Below are positions 12,801-31,600 of a stretch of DNA of 64,000 nt, one piece after another. Origin of the DNA: Dictyostelium firmibasis (taxonomy: Eukaryota; Evosea; Eumycetozoa; Dictyosteliales; Dictyosteliaceae); the NCBI GenBank assembly GCA_036169595.1, contig CM069769.1, forward strand, positions 1,040,001 to 1,104,000, given 5' to 3'. The stretch's first letter is position 1, and every line of letters begins with the position of its first letter. The notes under the pieces were generated by a model. That model searched no databases. It was not told the DNA's origin and saw only the letters and a program-made list of their open reading frames with translations. A program made the translations under genes and the position numbers.

Positions 12801-15646
12801 TCATTGATTGAGTTCTTTTCTTTATTTAAACCATTGTTGCCATATGTGCAAAGATTATCATGTGTGATTGCATTGATATATGGTGATATAGATGTTTGTG
12901 GTTTACCTGTTAATAACATTTTGTAAATTTGACCGCCCATCCAATCATCGTATGCTTTATCGTTTGAAACCCAAGTATCTTTAAATATTTGAAGTAATCT
13001 TTGTGCACCTGTACCATAGTTGTTGATTTCAGTGAAACAAACACCTAAATTTAAAAGAACGCTAGCTATGTTGGTAGAGACCAAACCGCCTGGTGCTGTA
13101 CAACTGTATGAACATGGATTTCCAAAGGCTGGTAATATTGGTGCATAGTTGATTGGGCATGCATACTTGGTTTTAATTTGAATTATGTATTGGCATGCCC
13201 AATCGTTGACAACTTCAGTAGCACTAACCACAGTGTATGTAGCTGTTGGATCACATATCATTTCTAAAATGTTTGTTCTTTGGTATCTACCTTGGCATTC
13301 TCTTGTTAGGTCATAGGGTGTAGTATGTTGTATTAGAATACTATTTCTATTTGTTAAAAACATTGTGGTATTTTTTAAACTACCGGCTTGAATTACAAGA
13401 CCATTAGCATATTGGCAAGCTTGATAATCAACACCAGGAATTGCATTTGGTAAATTCGTACAATAATTAACAGTATTACCGATACTGTAATATAGCTTTT
13501 TAAAAAATAAAAAGAAGAAAAAAAACAACAATGTTAAAATGTTTGTTTTTTTTTCATTAAAGTTTAATTATTTAAATTATTACGTACTCTATATGAGGTT
13601 CCACTAACTGGAATGTCAGCTGTTTTAGGATTATCCTTGGTTCTATTTAATAATTTTATTGTTAATAGGTATAAATATAAATATAAATATAAATATAAAT
13701 ATAAATATAAATATAAATATAAAAATAAATTGTTGTTGTTGTTATTATTATAAAATAGAAAAACTTACGTTTTTATAGGTGTAATATCGTAATATGTATA
13801 GTTGAATCTATTGTAATAGACTGTTGATTCACAAACATATTTGGTTTTAATTGTAACTGTGTAAGTGCATATTGGTGATTCTATAGTTGAAACTATTTGG
13901 TAATGTTGACTTTCATCGCAAGTTAAAAGAATAATAAAATTTCTATAAGAATTACCTGTGCAAATTGTTGCAGATGGTGAATATTCAATTTTGACTTGAT
14001 TATAATCGAATGTTACTTTTTGACCTAAACTTGATTGAGCGAGTGGATAGTATACATTATAAAATGGGTCATATTGACAAGCAAAATGAAAACTTTGATC
14101 ATTCAACCCATCACTACAAAGTTGTGCTCTATTACCAATATTAAAAATGATATCAAATTGATATCCACTCAAAGAGTGAGTTCCTGTATAGTTTCTTGTT
14201 GGATCCCTATAAATGAAATATTTTATTAAGTTTATATTTTGTAAAATTAGTAATTGTTATTGCTTTATGTAAAATTAATAATTGTTATTGTTTTTATTGT
14301 TGTGAAGGTGTAAAAGGATGTGAGCATAAGATTAAAAAAATTAATAAATTAATTACATACAACATTAATGGTGAAAGATCATAGAATTGTGATTGTTTGA
14401 ATAAACGTAATGTTGGACATGCATATTTTGTATACACTTTAACTTGATAAATGCATTGTGATTCAATGATAAATTTATCGACATAGTACTCGGTGGATGG
14501 ATCACAAACTAAAATATACTTTGATGAATATTTGTTACCATTTGTCGGGCATTCTGAAAAACCTGTTGTTGAACTATAAATTATTACTATTGTATTATTT
14601 ATGAATGTAATGGTTCTAGGTTGACTGATAGATCCTAACATTACTGATTTTGGTGTTGTTGCATATCTTGAATCAAGATTATAATCGATTGCTTTGTTGG
14701 CAACTGTTAAAATACATGATTGATAACTTAATGTTGTTGTACCAAAACTACTACATCTTTTTACATTTCCAAATAAATTGAAAAGAATATCTTTACTTTG
14801 ATCATTGTTGGTGATTTGGTACGATGTGCTTTCTAATCTGTGAAATTTGGGAAGATGTGTGATATTTTCAAAAAAAAAAAATTAATAAAAAAAAGAAAAA
14901 AAAAATAAGCGAAATAATAAAAAAAAAAATAAAAAAATAATTAAAAAAAAAACATTAAAAAAAAATAAATAAAAAATAAATAAAAAAAATAAATTAAAAA
15001 TAAAAAAAAAAATGAAAAAAACAAAATTTAAAACTTACAACTTCATTGGTGTAAAATCATAAAAGAGACCTTGATTAAATAATATTCCTCTATTTTTACA
15101 AACCAATGATGATTTAATGTAAATAGTGTGTTCACATAATACTCTTTGATTATTAGTGCTTGTAACAGTAAAATCAGAAGTTAGATCACAAGTTATCACT
15201 AAAATCATAGTTCTACGATTACCATTACCAGGGCAAGTTGTTGAAGGTAAAAGAGTTGATTGATATTTAATAGTAATACCATCTGTATTAAATGTGACAA
15301 AATGTGGTTCATTGAGTGAACCAATTGAATTTTTAGTTGAAAAAATGGTTCCTGTTGAATAACCATCTGGATTCATATGGTCATTAAAACATGGATTAAA
15401 ATAAACCATATAATTTGTTTGTATTCCACCAGTAAGTTCTTTTGTAAATTCTGCACGATGAGAACCTAGATGATCAGGGTAAATCGCTGGTCTTAAATCA
15501 TAATATTCATTATTTGCAAAATCATAAAAAACACATGATGATAGTGTACCATTTGTTGACCAATTTCTTGTATCAAATGTGTAACTACCAACTGTAAAAT
15601 AAATATAATATAATATGAATAATAAAATAGATATAATTATTTTCAT
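9803..15646 (-). CDS. MRH-TIG array copy A, secreted multidomain protein
   Basis: Seven exons join in phase: 15646-15039, 14837-14361, 14206-13769, 13642-13588, 13495-11036, 10965-9935 and 9860-9803; product 1,708 residues. A signal peptide (1-20) ends at VGSYTF. Four tandem MRH-like domains follow (about 37-185, 186-345, 346-495, 496-640), each with Y-D-[LFI]-x-P at the start, a CD pair in the middle and C-x-Y...K-x-x-x-C at the end. MRH3 and MRH4 keep the Gln-Arg-Glu-Tyr pattern of sugar-binding MRH domains; MRH1 and MRH2 lack the Gln. Then comes a C-x3-C helical module (654-), TIG1-TIG5 (about 837-1334), a second C-x3-C helical module and TIG6-TIG7. I see no membrane anchor, so secretion is likely. 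The family is not one I can name; an extracellular or endolysosomal glycan-binding role is inference. Confidence 0.82.
13663..13724. repeat. TATAAA hexamer repeat in intron 3 of copy A
   Basis: About ten units of AAATAT/TATAAA lie in the intron between exons 3 and 4 of copy A. Equivalent hexamer repeats occur in the same intron of copies C (about 26246-26300) and D (about 31103-31184), while copy B has a TTA triplet run there and E almost none. The intron microsatellite thus differs between copies whose exons are nearly identical. Confidence 0.8.
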
Positions 15647-16173
15647 TTTTATCTTTTTTTATTTAAATAATCAACAAAATAGTTTTTTTTTTAATCTTTT
15701 TTTTTAATTTTGTTTTGAATTAATTTTTTTTTGTTTTGAACTAAAAAATAAAATCTTATGAAATTGAGAAAAAAACGAAAAAAAAAAACAAATTTCTTAA
15801 AGTTCAAAGATATAATTTAATAAATATCTTAAATAAAATTTTTTATTTAAAATAGAATTTTTAACTTTCTTTTCTGCAAAATTTGTCTGTTTACTATTAG
15901 AGAGACATAAAATTTTAACGTAGTGAAAACCCAGAGCGTTTTCAAACTAATATGAAAAAAAAAAATATATTTTTTATTGCTTTATTTTATTCAAAAAGAC
16001 CAAATTCAAAAAAAAAAAAAAATGGTCGCACGAGTTAAAAAAAAAATCGAGAACCAAGATGGGTCAATATTTTTTTTTATTTTTTTTGTTTGTAGTATCT
16101 CTAATATATAATAAACCAATCTGTGAAGTGGCAATTTTTATATATTTTATTTTATTATTTTGACAAAATTCAT
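15647..16173. promoter_or_regulatory. Intergenic A-B, promoter of copy A
   Basis: This holds the 5' flank of copy A and the 3' flank of copy B. It differs from the B-C, C-D and D flanks, which resemble each other. A small perfect inverted repeat, TGAAAAC-CCAGAGC-GTTTTCA, lies at 15924-15944 in the least AT-rich part. The 3' flank near 16090-16170 is shared with copy E (AATAAACCAATCTGTG). Confidence 0.45.
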
Positions 16174-22028
<5,855 letters not shown>

Positions 22029-22400
22029 TTTTTCTATAAGAGTGATTTATACATAATGATTCTAATCATTTTTTTTCAACTCAAACATTTTTTATAAAAA
22101 TTAAAAACCCCAAATTTGTGAACTGTCAAATAAAACTGTGTGAAAAAAAAAGAAAAAAACGAAAAAACACAAAAATCGTTTTTTAAAAAACACAAAAATC
22201 GTTTTTTAAAAAACCCAATTTTAGATTTTATTAATATCTGAAATTTTTTTTTTTTTTATTTTTCAAAACTTCGTTTTTTTTTCATTATTTATGTTGGTTT
22301 TAATCTCCCGTGCAAATATTATTAATCAACTTTGTGAAGTAGTAATTTTTTTTTTTTTTTTAATTTAATTTTATTTATTATTTCGATTAAAATTGATTTA
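22029..22400. promoter_or_regulatory. Intergenic B-C, promoter of copy B
   Basis: The 5' flank of B contains a block starting right upstream of the ATG (TCTATAAGAGTGATTTATAC, then CCCCAAATTTGTGAACTGTC) that recurs almost unchanged upstream of C and D. A tandem duplication AAACACAAAAATCG lies at 22163-22205. The distal part (CTCCCGTGCAAATATTATT) is the 3' flank of C and recurs downstream of D and of the truncated copy. Confidence 0.5.
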
Positions 22401-25400
22401 TTAAATCATTGTTATTGTTATAGGGGAATTGTTACTAAAAACTAATTGGATCTGGCTGTAAAAGATTTTTTTTTTATTAATATATTTTTTTTTTTTTTTT
22501 TTTTTTTTTTATTACTTACTTTAAAGAGCCTAAATCAGAAGTATTAAATGAAAATGAATCTACTCCATTTAAACTTGTTGAGCCAAAGATTGTGTTTGTC
22601 AATTCGAGATTGTTGACAATAATTCTAATTTTTGAGTTTGATATACCATGGGGGAAGAAATTAAAACCAATTACTTTAATTGTGACACTTGATGGGTATT
22701 CTATTTGAGTTACCGTTGAAATTGGATATTGGAAATAGAATGATTTATCGAAATAAACAAAGAAATTATACATAATGTTTTTACTATATTCATTGTAAAA
22801 AGATATTAAAGATTTTGAATAGGATTTGATTTCTGATGGTACTGAACAACTGATTGTTTGAATGTAGTTATCTTGATTTGTGCTAATACTAATGATTGGA
22901 CATTCATGACCTGATAATAATATTTTTGTTGAGCTATCAAATAATCTACCTGTAATTGTAAGAGAATATTGATATGGTGATGGAAGTGTACTGATTGGAT
23001 TGATTACTTGATTTATAATTGGAATGATTGAACATGATTGTAATACTTTTCCACTTTGATAATCTTGAATTGTTGATTCTGTAAAACTACAAACTTTTGA
23101 GCCAAATGTAATAATTGAAAGACCATACCCAAGGTTAGTCGATGATTGGAAGAAATATGTTTGATATGGTGAATTTGGATAACTGATCATTGATGGATTT
23201 GAAAGTTTTATTAATTGTAAAATATCTGAATTTATTTCGAAAAGGTAGTTTAATGAATTCTTTACAATTGTGGTGTCATAAATACATGGATTCTTTGGAT
23301 TGACATATTTTCCAAGTGTTTTAACCGTTGTGAATGATTCTGATGATTTAAAATAACTAAAGAATTTACCACTTGTCCAATCGCTGTTTATTGAATTATC
23401 GATCCATTTTGAACCTATTGTTTCTTCGATATATTTGAGGCTATATTGTTCGATTTGTTCTAAACATACACCAGTTAACAAAAGTGTACTCTTTAAATCT
23501 TTTTTATTTTCTCTGATTACTTTTTCTAACTCCTAATAAAGATAATAATTATTAGTTTTTTTGTAAATTTTTTTGTTTTTCTTTTTTTGTTTTAAAACTT
23601 ACTAAATTTGATAAATCACTGCATGTAAAATTACAACTTAAATAAGAGAAATAATCGTTTACATCGGTTACTTGACCACCTACAGTTACTTCGATATTCA
23701 AGTTGTTACCAACTCCTGTTGGTATATTACAAATAACTGATTTTGAATCGACCCATGTTATTGAATTACAAGGAATACCTCCGATTTTAACGTTGCTTGA
23801 TGAGTCTGAAGAAATGCCAATTGGAATAAAGTTTGAACCAGTTATTGTAATATTGTTTCCTCCAAGGTATTTATATTCCTTTTTGTCAAGTTTGGGTTTA
23901 TCATAAAAAGGTCTCAAAGAAGGATATGAGGATTGACTTCCTACTATCACAACTGGAATAAAATACCCAATACCTTTTGGGACCATAGCTTTTACATGTG
24001 TTGAATTGATCCATGTCCATGATGGTGACAAATAAGAATTAATGATAATATAATGTATTGAACGCGAAGTTTGATTATTGACTTGAGCTGCGAGAGAAGT
24101 TGGAATAAAGTTTATACCTTTAATTATAGTTTCTCCGCCATCAGTTGGAACAGGTATTAATGAAGATTCTGCTCTTGGATAATCGTAATTTATAAAATAA
24201 TTATTTATTACACCATTTGAGTTATTGGTTGTTGAAATTTGTTTACCAACAGTTACTGAAACGATAGCTGATTGACCGAAACCTGGTGGTGCTAAACATG
24301 AAATCGATGTTGAACTCTTCCAATTGACATTGGTAAGATTTGTACCTTTAAGTGTAACAAAATTATCATTGTTCCAAATAATTTCAGATGTGTTTAAACC
24401 AAGATTAATGATTTCTTGTGTTGGTGGAAAGTTTTTACCATTTAATTGGAAATTACCTCCATCAGTTGGAATAAAAATAGTAGGAGGTGTGTATAGTAAA
24501 ACTGGTGCTTTATAAGAGTAGGTGAATGTAAATGTTTGTGATGGAAACTTAATAGTACCGCTTCCGACACCTAATGATGATTTGATACAAACAAAAACGT
24601 CATATTTTGAATAATCAAAAAATGCTGAATTCTCTAAATAAACTGTTGATTCGACACATGGATGACCTGTTGCTGATCCTGAAATTGATGGAATTTTTGA
24701 TGTGCTTGGACAGTTCTTTTCAAGTTCGCAATAGATTGGTTCTTTTTCATAATTATCGATGAATGGAGAAATCATAGTTTTTGATCCATGATATTGACCA
24801 ATAACAAAGAATCTATTGATAATACCTGTACTGAATGTTTGAGTAACTACTGTGACGATGGTTGGTGATGGATATGAAAATGAAAGTGTGCCTGAAGTGG
24901 CCAAACTTAACACATGTTGAGTATAAACTAACGCATTGCCGAAACCATTTGGAACAATAACTTTTACAAATGTTGCTGATTTTGATACTATTGTTGCTTT
25001 AACTTTGGTGTTGTCGCCTGTAATATTAAAGTAAAATTCATAGTTGACTCCGTCTAAATTAATACCATTAATTGTAATAGTGTCTCCAGCTTTTGCGCTG
25101 GTTGGTGTTAAACTACTTAATGTAATAGGTAGTGAGTAATATGGACATGAAGTTAAGTGAGTTGGAATATCTAATGTTTGGAAATTTGATATTATTGAAT
25201 AATGGCATAGTAAACCGTTGTATTTAATAATTGCAAGACCTCCTGATGATGTTGAAGTAAGTTTGTGGAAAGATAAATCGATGTTTTGTGGGTATTTGTA
25301 TGTGGTAACAGTTGAACTTTCTAGACGATTTGAAATTTCGATAAGATCATTGGTGATAGTTAAAAAGTCATTGATTGAGTTCTTTTCTTTATTTAAACCA

Positions 25401-28125
25401 TTGTTGCCATATGTGCAAAGATTATCATGTGTGATTGCATTGATATATGGTGATATAGATGTTTGTGGTTTACCTGTTAATAACATTTTGTAAATTTGAC
25501 CGCCCATCCAATCATCGTATGCTTTATCGTTTGAAACCCAAGTATCTTTAAATATTTGAAGTAATCTTTGTGCACCTGTACCATAGTTGTTGATTTCAGT
25601 GAAGCAAACACCTAAATTTAAAAGAACGCTAACTATGTTGGTAGAGACCAAACCGCCTGGTGCTGTACAACTGTATGAACATGGATTTCCAAAGGCTGGT
25701 AATATTGGTGCATAGTTGATTGGGCATGCATACTTGGTTTTAATTTTAATTATGTATTGGCATGCCCAATCGTTGACATCTTCAGTAGCACTAACCACAG
25801 TGTATGTAGCTGTTGGATCACATATCATTTCTAAAATGTTTGTTCTTTGGTATTTACCTTGGCATTCTCTTGTTAGGTCATAGGGTGTAGTATGTTGTAT
25901 TAGAATACTATTTCTATCTGTTAAAAACATTGTGGTATTTTTTAAACTACCGGCTTGAATTACAAGACCATTAGCATATTGGCAAGCTTGATAATCAACA
26001 CCAGGAATTGCATTTGGTAGATTCGTACAATAATTAACAGTATTACCGATACTGTAATATAGCTTTTTAAAAAATAAAAAGAAGAAAAAAAACAACAATG
26101 TTAAAATGTTTGTTTTTTTTTTTCATTAAAGTTTAATTATTTAAATTATTACATACTCTATATGAAGTTCCACTAACTGGAATGTCAGCTGTTTTAGGAT
26201 TATCCTTGGTTCTATTTAAATTTAATGATTTTATTTATTGTTAATAAGTATAAATATAAATATAAATATAAATATAAATATAAATATAAATATAAATATA
26301 AATTGTTGCTGTTGTTGTTATTATTATAAAATTGAAAAACTTACGTTTTTATAGGTGTAATATCGTAATATGTATAGTTGAATCTATTGTAATAGACTGT
26401 TGATTCACAAACATATTTGGTTTTAATTGTAACTGTGTATACGCAAATTGGTGATTCTAGAGTTGAAACTATTTGGTAGTGTTGACTTTCATCGCAAGTT
26501 AAAAGAATAATAAAATTTCTTTTATAAGAATTACTTGCACAATTTGTTGTTGGAGATGGTGAATATTCAATTTTAACTTGATTATAATCGAATGTTACTT
26601 TTTGACCTAAACTTGATTGAACGAGTGGGTTGTATCTATTAATTTTTGGGTCATATTGACAAGCAAAATGAAAACTTTGATCATTCAACCCATCACTACA
26701 AAGTTGTGCTCTATTACCAATATTAAAAACGATATCAAATTGAGATCCTTCTGTATTATGAGGTCCTGTATAGTTTTTTGCTGAGTCCCTATAAATGAAT
26801 TTTTTTAAAATTTATATTTTATGTAAAATTAATAATTGTTATTGAAGGGATGTGAATATAGGATTAAAAAAATTAATTACATACAACATTAATGGTGAAA
26901 GATCATAGAATTGTGATAGTTTGAATAAACGTAATGTTGGACATGCATATTTTGTATACACTTTAACTTGATAAATGCATTGTGATTCAATGATAAATTT
27001 ATCGACATAGTACTCGGTGGATGGATCACAAACTAAAATATACTTTGATGAATATTTGTTACCATTTGTCGGGCATTCTGAAAAACCCGTTGTTGAACTA
27101 TAAATTATTACTATTGTATTATTTATGAATGTAATGGTTCTAGGTTGACTGATAGATCCTAACATTACTGATTTTGGTGTTGTTGCATATCTTGAATCAA
27201 GATTATAATCGATTGCTTTGTTGGCAACTGTTAAAATACATGATTGATAACTTAATGTTGTTGTACCAAAACTACTACATCTTTTTACATTTCCAAATAA
27301 ATTGAAAAGAATATCTTTACTTTGATCATTGTTGGTGATTTGGTATGATTTGCTTTCTAATCTGTGAAATTTGAAAATAAAGAAAAAAATTATTAAAAAA
27401 AAAATTAAAAAAAAAACAAAATAAATAAAAAATAAAAAAAAATTAAAAAAAAATAATAAAAAAAATAATAAAAAAAAAAAAAAATTTTTTAAAACTTACA
27501 ACTTCATTGGTGTGAAATCATAAAAGAGACCTTGATTAAATAATATTCCTCTATTTTTACAAACATATGATGATTTAATGTAAATAGTGTGTTCACATAA
27601 TACTCTTTGATTATTAGTGCTTGTAACAATAAAAAAAGAAGTTGGATCACAAGTTATCACTAAAATCATAGTTCTACGATTACCATTTCCAGGACAAGTT
27701 GTTGAAGGTAAAAGAGTTGATTGATATTTAATAGTAATACCATCTGTATTAAATGTGACAGAATGTGGTTCATTAAGTGAGCCAAGTGAATTAACAACTT
27801 TTTGTGAGTTTTGCACAATAAATGAACAACCTGTTGAATAACCATCTGGGCACATATGGTCATTAAAACATGGATTAAAATAAACATTATAATTTGTTTG
27901 TATTCCACCAGTAAGTTCTTTTGTAAAACTTGCACTATAAGCACCTTGGTGATCAGGACGGATTGTCGCTCTTAAATCGTAATATTCATTATTTGCAAAA
28001 TTATAATATACACATGATGATAGTGTACCATTTGTTGACCAATTTCTTGTATCAAATGTGTAGCTACCAACTGTAAAATAAATATAATATAATATGAATA
28101 ATAAAATTGATATTATTACTTTCAT
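22401..28125 (-). CDS. MRH-TIG array copy C
   Basis: Exons 28125-27500, 27361-26885, 26788-26345, 26211-26157, 26062-23603, 23532-22520 and 22455-22401 join in phase to 1,709 residues. Domain order is that of copy A. Exon 1 is 18 nt longer than in A, B and D: the MRH1 loop reads GCSFIVQNSQKVVNSLGS in place of GTIFSTKNSIGS. The TIG6 segment ISISTNQDNY and SVPSEIKSY matches A, while the TIG7 segment SKIRIIVNNLEL matches D. The last exon encodes NQIQLVFSNNSPITITMI, different from A, B and E but the same as D. All frames are open. Confidence 0.82.
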
Positions 28126-28477
28126 TTTTTCTATAAGAGTGATTTATACATAATGATTTTAATCTTTTTTTTTGCAACTCAAACATTTTTTATAAATATT
28201 AAAGACCCCAAATTTGTGAACTGTCAAAAAAAACTGTTGGAAAAAAAAAGAAAAAAACGAAAAAACACAAAAATCGTTTTTTAAAAAACCCAATTTTAGA
28301 TTTTATTAATATCTGAAATTTTTTTTTTTTTTATTTTTCAAAACTTCGTTTTTTTTTTCATTATTTATGTTGGTTTTAATCTCCCGTGCAAATATTATTA
28401 ATCAACTTTGTGAAGTAGTAATTTTTTTTTTTTTTTTTAATTTAATTTTATTTATTATTTCGATTAAAATTGATTTA
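28126..28477. promoter_or_regulatory. Intergenic C-D, promoter of copy C
   Basis: Nearly identical to the B-C intergenic region, including the TCTATAAGAGTG block at the start codon and the CCCCAAATTTGTGAACTGTC stretch, with one copy of AAACACAAAAATCG rather than two. This places the duplication junction of the B-C-D units outside the genes. Confidence 0.5.
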
Positions 28478-28557
28478 TTAAATCATTGTTATTGTTATAG
28501 GGGAATTGTTACTAAAAACTAATTGGATCTGGCTGTAAAAGATTTTTTTTTTATTAA

Positions 28558-28603
<46 letters not shown>

Positions 28604-31600
28604 ACTTTAAAGAGCCTAAACCAGAAGTATTAAATGAAAATGAATCTACTCCATTTAAACTTGTTGAGCTAAAGATTGTGTTTGTCAATTCGAGATTGTT
28701 GACAATAATTCTAATTTTTGAGTTTGATATACCATGGGGGAAGAAATTAAAACCAATTACTTTAATTGTGACACTTGATGGGTATTCTATTTGAGTTACC
28801 GTTGAAATTGGATATTGGAAATAGAATGATTTATCGAAATAAACAAAGAAATTATACATAATGTTTTTACTATATTCATTGTAAAAAGATATTAAAGATT
28901 TTGAATAGGATTTGATTTCTGGTGGTACTGAACAACTGATTGTTTGAATGTAGTTATCTTGATTTGTGTTAATATTGCCAATGATTGGACATTCATGACC
29001 TGATAATAATATTTTTGTTGAATTATCAAATAATCTACCTGTAATTGTAAGAGAATATTGATATGGTGATGGAAGTGTACTGATTGGATTGATTACTTGA
29101 TTTATAATTGGAATGATAGAACATGATTGTAATACTTTTCCACTTTGATAATCTTGAATTGTTGATTCTGTAAAACTACAAACTTTTGAGCCAAATGTAA
29201 TAATTGAAAGACCATACCCAAGGTTAGTCGATGATTGGAAGAAATATGTTTGATATGGTGAATTTGGATAACTGATCATTGATGGATTTGAAAGTTTTAT
29301 TAATTGTAAAATATCTGAATTTATTTCGAAAAGGTAGTTTAATGAATTCTTTACAATTGTAGTGTCATAAATATATGGATTCTTTGGATTGACATATTTT
29401 CCAAGTGTTTTAACTGTTGTGAATGATTCTGATGATTTAAAATAATTAAAGAATTTACCACTTGTCCAATCGCTGTTTATTGAATTATCGATCCATTTTG
29501 AACCTATTGTTTCTTCGATATATTTGAGGGTATATTGTTCGATTTGTTCTAAACATACACCAGTTAACAAAAGTGTACTCTTTAAATCTTTTTTATTTTC
29601 TCTGATTACTTTTTCTAACTCCTAATAAAAATAATAATTATTAGTTTTTTTTGTAAAATTTTTTTTGTTTTTCTTTTTTTGTTTTAAAACTTACTAAATT
29701 TGATAAATCGCTGCATGGATATGAAAATGAAAATGAAAGTGTGCCTGAAGTGGCCAAACTTAACACATGTTGAGTATAAACTAACGCATTGCCGAAACCA
29801 TTTGGAACAATAACTTTTACAAATGTTGCTGATTTTGATACTATTGTTGCTTTAACTTTGGTGTTGTCGCCTGTAATATTAAAATTAACTTCATAGTTGT
29901 TTGCATTTAAATTAATGCCATTAATTGTAATAGTATCTCCAGCTTTTGCGCTGGTTGGTGTTAAACTACTTAATGTAATAGGTAGTGAGTAATATGGACA
30001 TGAAAGTAAGTGAGTTGGAATATCTAATGTTTGGAAATTTGATATTATTGAATAATGGCATAGTAAACCGTTGTATTTAATAATTGCAAGACCTCCTGAT
30101 GATGTTGAAGTAAGTTTGTGGAAAGATAAATCGATGTTTTGTGGGTATTTGTATTTGGTAACAGTTGAACTTTCTAGACGATTTGAAATTTCGATAAGAT
30201 CATTGGTGATAGTTAAAAAGTCATTGATTGAGTTCTTTTCTTTATTTAAACCATTGTTGCCATATGTACAAAGATTATCATGTGTGATTGCATTGATATA
30301 TGGTGATATAGATGTTTGTGGTTTACCTGTTAATAACATTTTGTAAATTTGACCGCCCATCCAATCATCGTATGCTTTATCGTTTGAAACCCAAGTATCT
30401 TTAAATATTTGAAGTAATCTTTGTGCACCTGTACCATAGTTGTTGATTTCAGTGAAGCAAACACCTAAATTTAAAAGAACGCTAACTATGTTGGTAGAGA
30501 CCAAACCGCCTGGTGCTGTACAACTGTATGAACATGGATTTCCAAAGGCTGGTAATATTGGTGCATAGTTGATTGGGCATGCATACTTGGTTTTAATTTG
30601 AATTATGTATTGGCATGCCCAATCGTTGACAACTTCAGTAGCACTAACCACAGTGTATGTAGCTGTTGGATCACATATCATTTCTAAAATGTTTGTTCTT
30701 TGGTATCTACCTTGGCATTCTCTTGTTAGGTCATAGGGTGTAGTATGTTGTATTAGAATACTATTTTTATTTGTTAAAAACATTGTGGTATTTTTTAAAC
30801 TACCGGCTTGAATTACAAGACCATTAGCATATTGGCAAGCTTGATAATCAACACCAGGAATTGCATTTGGTAGATTCGTACAATAATTAACAGTATTACC
30901 GATACTGTAATATAGCTTTTTAAAAAATAAAAAGAAGAAAAAAAACAACAATGTTAAAATGTTTGTTTTTTTTTTTTCATTAAAGTTTAATTATTTAAAT
31001 TATTACATACTCTATATGAAGTTCCACTAACTGGAATGTCAGCTGTTTTAGGATTATCCTTGGTTCTATTTAAATTTAATGATTTTATTTATTGTTAATA
31101 AGTATAAATATAAATATAAATATAAATATAAATAAATATATAAATAAATATAAATATAAATAAAAATATAAATATAAATATAAATTGTTGCTGTTGTTGT
31201 TATTATTATAAAATTGAAAAACTTACGTTTTTATAGGTGTAATATCATAATATGTATAGTTCAATCTATTGTAATAGACTGTTGATTCACAAACATATTT
31301 GGTTTTAATTGTAACTGTGTATACGCAAATTGGTGATTCTAGAGTTGAAACTATTTGGTAGTGTTGACTTTCATCGCAAGTTAAAAGAATAATAAAATTT
31401 CTTTTATAAGAATTACTTGCACAATTTGTTGTTGGAGATGGTGAATATTCAATTTTAACTTGATTATAATCGAATGTTACTTTTTGACCTAAACTTGATT
31501 GAACGAGTGGGTTGTATCTATTAATTTTTGGGTCATATTGACAAGCAAAATGAAAACTTTGATCATTCAACCCATCGCTACAAAGTTGTGCTCTATTACC

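Noticed and set aside
11136-12926. Conserved plus-strand frames of 63-91 codons opposite exon 5, repeated in all array copies
   Set aside because: They recur only because the minus-strand exon is highly conserved; they lack independent coding signals and begin within TIG-coding sequence.
27666-27944. 92-codon minus-strand frame overlapping exon 1 of copy C
   Set aside because: It lies in another frame of the real MRH1 exon and has no support in the other copies.
29641-30951. Copy D exon 5 region as an independent 436-residue gene
   Set aside because: Splice sites and phase match the other copies, so it is exon 5 of a seven-exon gene with an internal deletion.
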